This document shows, one piece after another, positions 60,233 to 64,000 of a DNA stretch of 64,000 nt (position 1 is its first letter; each line of letters begins with the position of its first letter). Location: NCBI GenBank assembly GCA_944388955.1, contig CALXKJ010000008.1:1-64000 (forward strand), written 5' to 3'. The position numbers and the translations under genes are program-made. This DNA comes from an uncultured Spirochaetaceae bacterium. GTDB lineage: Bacteria > Spirochaetota > Spirochaetia > Sphaerochaetales > Sphaerochaetaceae. The notes beneath the pieces are model-generated. The model had not been told where the DNA came from. It ran no database searches and saw only the letters and a list, made by a program, of their open reading frames with translations.

Positions 60233-60864
60233 TAAACGCGATACATGGTTCCCCTGTTGAGATCCGCCCTGATTACATTACGGTGCTGACTCCAGGGGGA
60301 GTTGAATACAGGCTTGAAGTCACAAGGATAACATCGGAGAAAATCGCAGCAATACCCGCTCCCGATAGAAGTGATCTGAGGATATTCGCGTATCTTCAGC
60401 ATAGAGAGGATGCGATGACACTCTTCGGCTTTTACTCAGAAGAGGAGAGATTCTGCTTCGAGCAGCTTCAGACTGTACCGGGAATCGGGGCTCGTCAGGC
60501 ATTGCGTATTCTTTCTGGAATAACAGTCCAGAATCTCATCAAGGCACTTGATTCGCAGGATGTGAAGACTCTGGCAAAGGTGCCGGGTGTTGGGCCTAAG
60601 ACAGCCCAGAAGCTTATATTGCAGCTCAGGAATGTGCTTGTACTTGAAGAAGATGATGAAGGGGATGCTGAAAAAGATCCGATGGTCCCTACGCAGGAAT
60701 ACAGAGATATGATCGAGTCATTCGCTGCTATGGGACATGACAGGCGCCTTGTCGTGAGGACGCTTTCGGAAGTCATCAAGGAAAACGAGGAGAAGCTTAA
60801 GTCATCTGACTACAGAACGCTTGAGCCTGTAATCTTCTCGATAATGCTTAAGAGGCTATCATAA
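60229..60864 (+). CDS. ruvA: Holliday junction branch-migration protein RuvA
   Basis: A 211-residue junction-binding subunit. The N-terminal OB domain opens [20 protein letters not shown]; tandem helix-hairpin-helix motifs follow ([16 protein letters not shown] and [16 protein letters not shown]), and a C-terminal domain III contacts RuvB. It holds the junction square for RuvB-driven branch migration. It overlaps ruvC by 4 nt and ruvB by one base. Confidence 0.96.
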   Translation: MINAIHGSPVEIRPDYITVLTPGGVEYRLEVTRITSEKIAAIPAPDRSDLRIFAYLQHREDAMTLFGFYSEEERFCFEQLQTVPGIGARQALRILSGITVQNLIKALDSQDVKTLAKVPGVGPKTAQKLILQLRNVLVLEEDDEGDAEKDPMVPTQEYRDMIESFAAMGHDRRLVVRTLSEVIKENEEKLKSSDYRTLEPVIFSIMLKRLS

Positions 60865-61925
60865 TGATCCAGGATAAAAGCGGAGACATGATAATAGAGG
60901 AGAGCGCTGTATCGAGACCAGTTGATGCGGCGTATCAGGAGGAAGATAAGCAGGAGAACATACTCCGTCCGCGCTATCTTGCTGATTTCCAGGGCCAGCA
61001 GTCAATAAAGGACAATCTCTCTGTCTTCATCAAAGCTGCTAAAGCGAGAGGCGACGCGCTTGATCATACATTCATTGTCGGTCCTCCCGGACTGGGAAAG
61101 ACGACGCTGGCATCGATTATCGCAAATGAGATGCATAGTGAGATACGCATGACATCGGCTCCAGCTCTCGACAAACCAAAGGATCTTGCGGGAATCCTTA
61201 CCAATGTCTCAGAGAATTCCGTATTCTTCATTGATGAGATCCACAGGCTGAAGCCGGCGCTGGAGGAGATGCTTTATATCGCTATGGAGGATTTCGAGAT
61301 TGACTGGGTCATCGGACAGGGGCCGGCTGCAAGAACGATGAGAGTGCCTCTTCCACGTTTTACCCTAATTGGCGCAACTACGAAGGCAGGCTCTGTCTCA
61401 TCTCCTCTCGCATCCCGTTTCGGTATCAACATCCATATTGATCTCTATAACCCTGATGAGCTTAAGAATATCATCGTGCGCTCAAGCCGTATTCTCGAGA
61501 CAGCTATCACAGATGATGCCGTGGAGATTCTTGCCAGATGTTCCCGCGGTACCCCACGTATAGCCAACAGACTTTTAAGGCGTCTTCGTGATTTCGCCTT
61601 CGTGCTTGGCGATGGCACCATCACCGGCGAGATAGTAAAGGAAGGCCTTGGCAGGCTTGGTATAGATGGAAACGGCCTTGAGAAGATGGACAGGCAGATA
61701 CTCAGGACCATCATAGATTACTATAATGGCGGACCGGTGGGCGCTGACACGCTTTCCATTTCCGTAGGTGAGGCTGTTGAGAGCCTTGAGGACTATTACG
61801 AGCCATACCTTATTCAGCAAGGTTATCTCAAGAGAACTCAGAGAGGACGCTGCGTTACTGATAAGGCATATGAGCTTCTTGGAGCTCAGAGGAGGGGAGA
61901 TGCTGACCAAGGATTACTATTTTGA
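60864..61925 (+). CDS. ruvB: Holliday junction branch-migration helicase RuvB
   Basis: A 353-residue AAA+ motor. Opening [19 protein letters not shown], Walker [10 protein letters not shown], Walker [13 protein letters not shown], sensor [22 protein letters not shown] and a C-terminal winged helix with [12 protein letters not shown] are all present. It pumps DNA through the RuvA-bound junction. It has a short N-terminal extension of ~30 residues before the conserved core. Its last 26 bases overlap queA, whose strong AGGAGGGGAG ribosome-binding site lies inside the ruvB frame. Confidence 0.97.
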   Translation: MIQDKSGDMIIEESAVSRPVDAAYQEEDKQENILRPRYLADFQGQQSIKDNLSVFIKAAKARGDALDHTFIVGPPGLGKTTLASIIANEMHSEIRMTSAPALDKPKDLAGILTNVSENSVFFIDEIHRLKPALEEMLYIAMEDFEIDWVIGQGPAARTMRVPLPRFTLIGATTKAGSVSSPLASRFGINIHIDLYNPDELKNIIVRSSRILETAITDDAVEILARCSRGTPRIANRLLRRLRDFAFVLGDGTITGEIVKEGLGRLGIDGNGLEKMDRQILRTIIDYYNGGPVGADTLSISVGEAVESLEDYYEPYLIQQGYLKRTQRGRCVTDKAYELLGAQRRGDADQGLLF

Positions 61926-62943
61926 TCTTCCGGAAGAGCTTATAGCCCAGGAGCCGGCAGAAAAGCGTGGTGAGGACAGACTCCTTTTTATCGATAAGTA
62001 TACAGGAGATTTCTCTGATTTCCTCATCTCTGATTTCCCTTCACTTCTCAGAAAGGACTCTGTAATTGTCGTCAATAACTCAAAGGTTAGGAAAGCCAGA
62101 GTCTATGGTGTTTCAGAAACCGGAGGAACTGTAGAATTCCTGTTTCTGGGGAAAGAAGATGACGGCGCCTGGCGATGCATGGTCACAAAGACAAAGAAGC
62201 AAAGAAAAGGCAAGCGTTACGCATTCCTTCTCAAGGATGGCGGCATAAGCGGTGTGAATGGAATGGTCGAGAGAGAGAACAGCGATGGCACCAGATCCAT
62301 TTCACTGGATCACGATATAGATGAGGCATTTTTCGCTCAATGCGGACATGTCCCTCTGCCTCCATATATAAAGAGGGAGGATAACTGGAATGATGAATCC
62401 AGATACCAGACTGTCTACGCGAAGAATCTTGGCTCTGTCGCATCTCCTACAGCTGGTCTTCATTTCACGCTTCCGTTGATGGAAAAAGTCCGCTCGATGG
62501 GAATTCCTATCTACGAAGTCACTCTCCATGTAGGGGCTGGAACTTTCCTTCCTGTAAGGACAGAGAATATTGAGGATCATCATATGCATACAGAGCATTA
62601 TGAGATTGATGCGGAAACAGCAGATGCGCTCAATAAAGCCAAGAGCGATGGAAAGCGCATAGTCGCAATCGGGACGACATCAGTGAGGACGCTTGAGAGC
62701 GCAGCAGATGAGAGCGGAAAGCTTTGCAATCTCAGTGGCAATACGGATATCTTCATTCATCCGGGATATACTTTCCGCTTTGTAGATGATCTCCTGACGA
62801 ATTTCCATACTCCTGAGTCGACTCTCCTGATGCTGGTCTCCGCTTTAGCAGGACGCGAGAATATCCTCAGGGCTTATAGACACGCAGTTGATGAGCGCTA
62901 CAGATTCTTCAGCTATGGTGACGCGTGCTTCATCAGAGGCTGA
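61900..62943 (+). CDS. queA: tRNA preQ1(34) S-adenosylmethionine ribosyltransferase-isomerase
   Basis: A 347-residue enzyme of queuosine synthesis that transfers and isomerises the ribosyl group of SAM onto preQ1 in the tRNA anticodon. Family motifs are [43 protein letters not shown]-like [40 protein letters not shown] and [22 protein letters not shown] 61900 with AGGAGG upstream is chosen over an open upstream frame inside ruvB. It converges on tmk with an 11-nt overlap. Confidence 0.96.
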   Translation: MLTKDYYFDLPEELIAQEPAEKRGEDRLLFIDKYTGDFSDFLISDFPSLLRKDSVIVVNNSKVRKARVYGVSETGGTVEFLFLGKEDDGAWRCMVTKTKKQRKGKRYAFLLKDGGISGVNGMVERENSDGTRSISLDHDIDEAFFAQCGHVPLPPYIKREDNWNDESRYQTVYAKNLGSVASPTAGLHFTLPLMEKVRSMGIPIYEVTLHVGAGTFLPVRTENIEDHHMHTEHYEIDAETADALNKAKSDGKRIVAIGTTSVRTLESAADESGKLCNLSGNTDIFIHPGYTFRFVDDLLTNFHTPESTLLMLVSALAGRENILRAYRHAVDERYRFFSYGDACFIRG

Positions 62944-63550
62944 AAGAGGCGAGATACTTCCTTATCTCCTTCTCGACTGTGTCAATGGATTCAGAGCCAT
63001 CGATTATCATGAGATTTACACCTGAAGGCAGGTTCTCGAACTCCTTCAGGTAATTCTTTCTTACAGATGACAGGAATTCCGCTCTGTCGAATAATTCCTT
63101 CACACCGCCTCTTTTCTCGATGCGTGACATGCATTCCTCAACAGGGGTGTCGATGAAGATGATGAATTCCGGAGACGGGAATGCTGAATTGATTGTCCTG
63201 ACGAAATCAGGATTGCACTGAACGCTCTGATAGGCGATTGAGGAATAGAAATAACGGTCCGTCATGACAACCCGGCCTTCTTCAGTCATCCTCTCAATAC
63301 CATAAGCGGGATTATATAGATGATCGTGTCTGTCAGCGGCGTAGAGAAGAGCAAGAGCTTCTGGTGTAGTCGAGACTTTTTTCTGCAGAACATCCCTTAT
63401 GAGAGTGCCGATTGGATTTGATGTCGGTTCATTCGTGATGTAATATGGACGCTTGTTGAACTCATAGTATCTAGCGAGGTTTTTGATCTGAGTTGTCGTT
63501 CCAGCTCCATCGAGACCTTCAAAGACTATGAATGACTTGAGTATGCTCAT
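62933..63550 (-). CDS. tmk: Thymidylate kinase with Lys-less P-loop
   Basis: A 205-residue dTMP kinase needed for dTTP synthesis. The fold markers are FIVFEGLDGAGTTTQ at the N-terminus, the TMP-binding TNEPTSNPIGTLIRD, the DR(Y/H) motif in VVMTDRYFYSSIAYQ and a LID around RIEKRGG. The P-loop lysine expected in GxDGxGKTT is Thr18 here, giving GLDGAGTTTQ; everything else looks functional. GGAGAG precedes the ATG. It is divergent from the TamB/AsmA-like gene and converges on queA. Confidence 0.9.
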   Translation of the reverse strand: MSILKSFIVFEGLDGAGTTTQIKNLARYYEFNKRPYYITNEPTSNPIGTLIRDVLQKKVSTTPEALALLYAADRHDHLYNPAYGIERMTEEGRVVMTDRYFYSSIAYQSVQCNPDFVRTINSAFPSPEFIIFIDTPVEECMSRIEKRGGVKELFDRAEFLSSVRKNYLKEFENLPSGVNLMIIDGSESIDTVEKEIRKYLASFSL

Positions 63551-63621
63551 TTATCTCTCCATTTTCCAGCATTGCTGAATGTGCTATCCTGAAAAAGGAG
63601 TATAGTACAGGACCAGAATAG

Positions 63622-64000
63622 ATGAAATACCATTCCCCGATATCTGTTATCATTATCTCTATATCGGTGCTGCTCATCTTCTCTGCAGTGGCGCTGGTTG
63701 CTGTATTCTCTATCGGAATGACATCGCCGACATTGATTGCGGCTGACATGATTATGGATGAGCTTTCCTCTGCGCCAGGACCTGTCTCATTCTCTTTTGG
63801 CTCAATCAACAGGAATTTCCGTGATGGGGTTTTCATCAATGACCTTGATATCTCTTACGATGGTGAGAGTGTCCTCTCCCTTGAGCGTGTCGATATCCAC
63901 ATGGGATTATTCAGTCTCATACGCTTTGCTGTAACTGGAAATGGGCGTCTCAGCATAGAAGGTGTTGGAGGGAAGATATCGATACCTGAAATAGAATCAG
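63622..64000 (+). CDS. N-terminus of a TamB/AsmA-like envelope protein (cut by window edge)
   Basis: The frame is open from ATG 63622 to the end of the window (126 codons). It opens with a single membrane anchor (about residues 7-30, SVIIISISVLLIFSAVALVA), followed by FSFGSINRNFRDGVFINDLD and LSLERVDIHMGLFSLIRF. This is the start-of-chain pattern of TamB/AsmA-type proteins, where a helix is followed by repeated beta strands carrying lipids or assembling outer-membrane proteins. The bulk of the protein is not visible, so the family name is inference. Confidence 0.65.
   Translation, partial: MKYHSPISVIIISISVLLIFSAVALVAVFSIGMTSPTLIAADMIMDELSSAPGPVSFSFGSINRNFRDGVFINDLDISYDGESVLSLERVDIHMGLFSLIRFAVTGNGRLSIEGVGGKISIPEIES

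Overview
The window is almost entirely packed bacterial chromosome with moderate GC content. The gene content best fits a spirochaete of the Sphaerochaeta/Treponema type. This placement is inferred and not proven by any single marker. The main clues are a V-type ATPase operon in the order E–DUF2764–A–B–D–I–K, an LptD/OstA-like outer-membrane protein, several outer-membrane or lipoprotein genes, and methylerythritol-phosphate isoprenoid synthesis (ispG).

Layout. Positions 1-930 are mobile or accessory debris: the end of a protein carrying an in-frame KTSG repeat array, a decayed IS66 transposase and the tail of a tyrosine recombinase. Positions 1078-9612 hold adk, a GH13 glucanase, two transporters or membrane proteins, tRNA-Val, a YggS protein, an RluA-type pseudouridine synthase, a metallo-beta-lactamase-fold protein and a pentapeptide-repeat protein. 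A 5'-truncated TnpB follows, then rsgA-mutS2, a DMT transporter, uridine phosphorylase and the seven-gene V-ATPase operon (16630-23683). Next is the most unusual gene, a 1027-residue fusion of an ATPase-like domain with two DNA adenine methyltransferase domains, followed by a MATE exporter and a P2-type cation ATPase.

From 31100 to 41846 runs a long co-directional block: a YhcH-like gene, ispG, uvrA, lptD-like, phoH, a 7TM-HD phosphodiesterase and ybeY. Then come glycolysis plus secG (gap-pgk-tpiA-secG), a block of flavodoxin-like, PPIase, nusB, map and phosphoribosyltransferase genes, and an AT-rich pair (lipoprotein and outer-membrane barrel) beside an intergenic 34-bp-period repeat. The remainder holds folD-miaB-sir2, tmRNA, a TetR regulator, smpB with a PEGA/FGE-like protein, lepB-hemW, yebC-ruvC-ruvA-ruvB-queA, tmk, and the start of a TamB/AsmA-like protein cut by the window edge.

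Three observations stand out. First, in the methyltransferase fusion every recognisable ATPase motif (Walker A Lys, Walker B acids, H-loop His) has been replaced, while both methyltransferase active sites are intact. Second, several genes have sigma70-like -10 boxes ending 6-9 nt before the ATG and no Shine-Dalgarno sequence, which suggests leaderless or nearly leaderless mRNAs. Third, ligand-residue patterns differ from the usual ones in the thymidylate kinase P-loop, the MBL-fold protein and the V-ATPase proteolipid, the last looking Na+-type.
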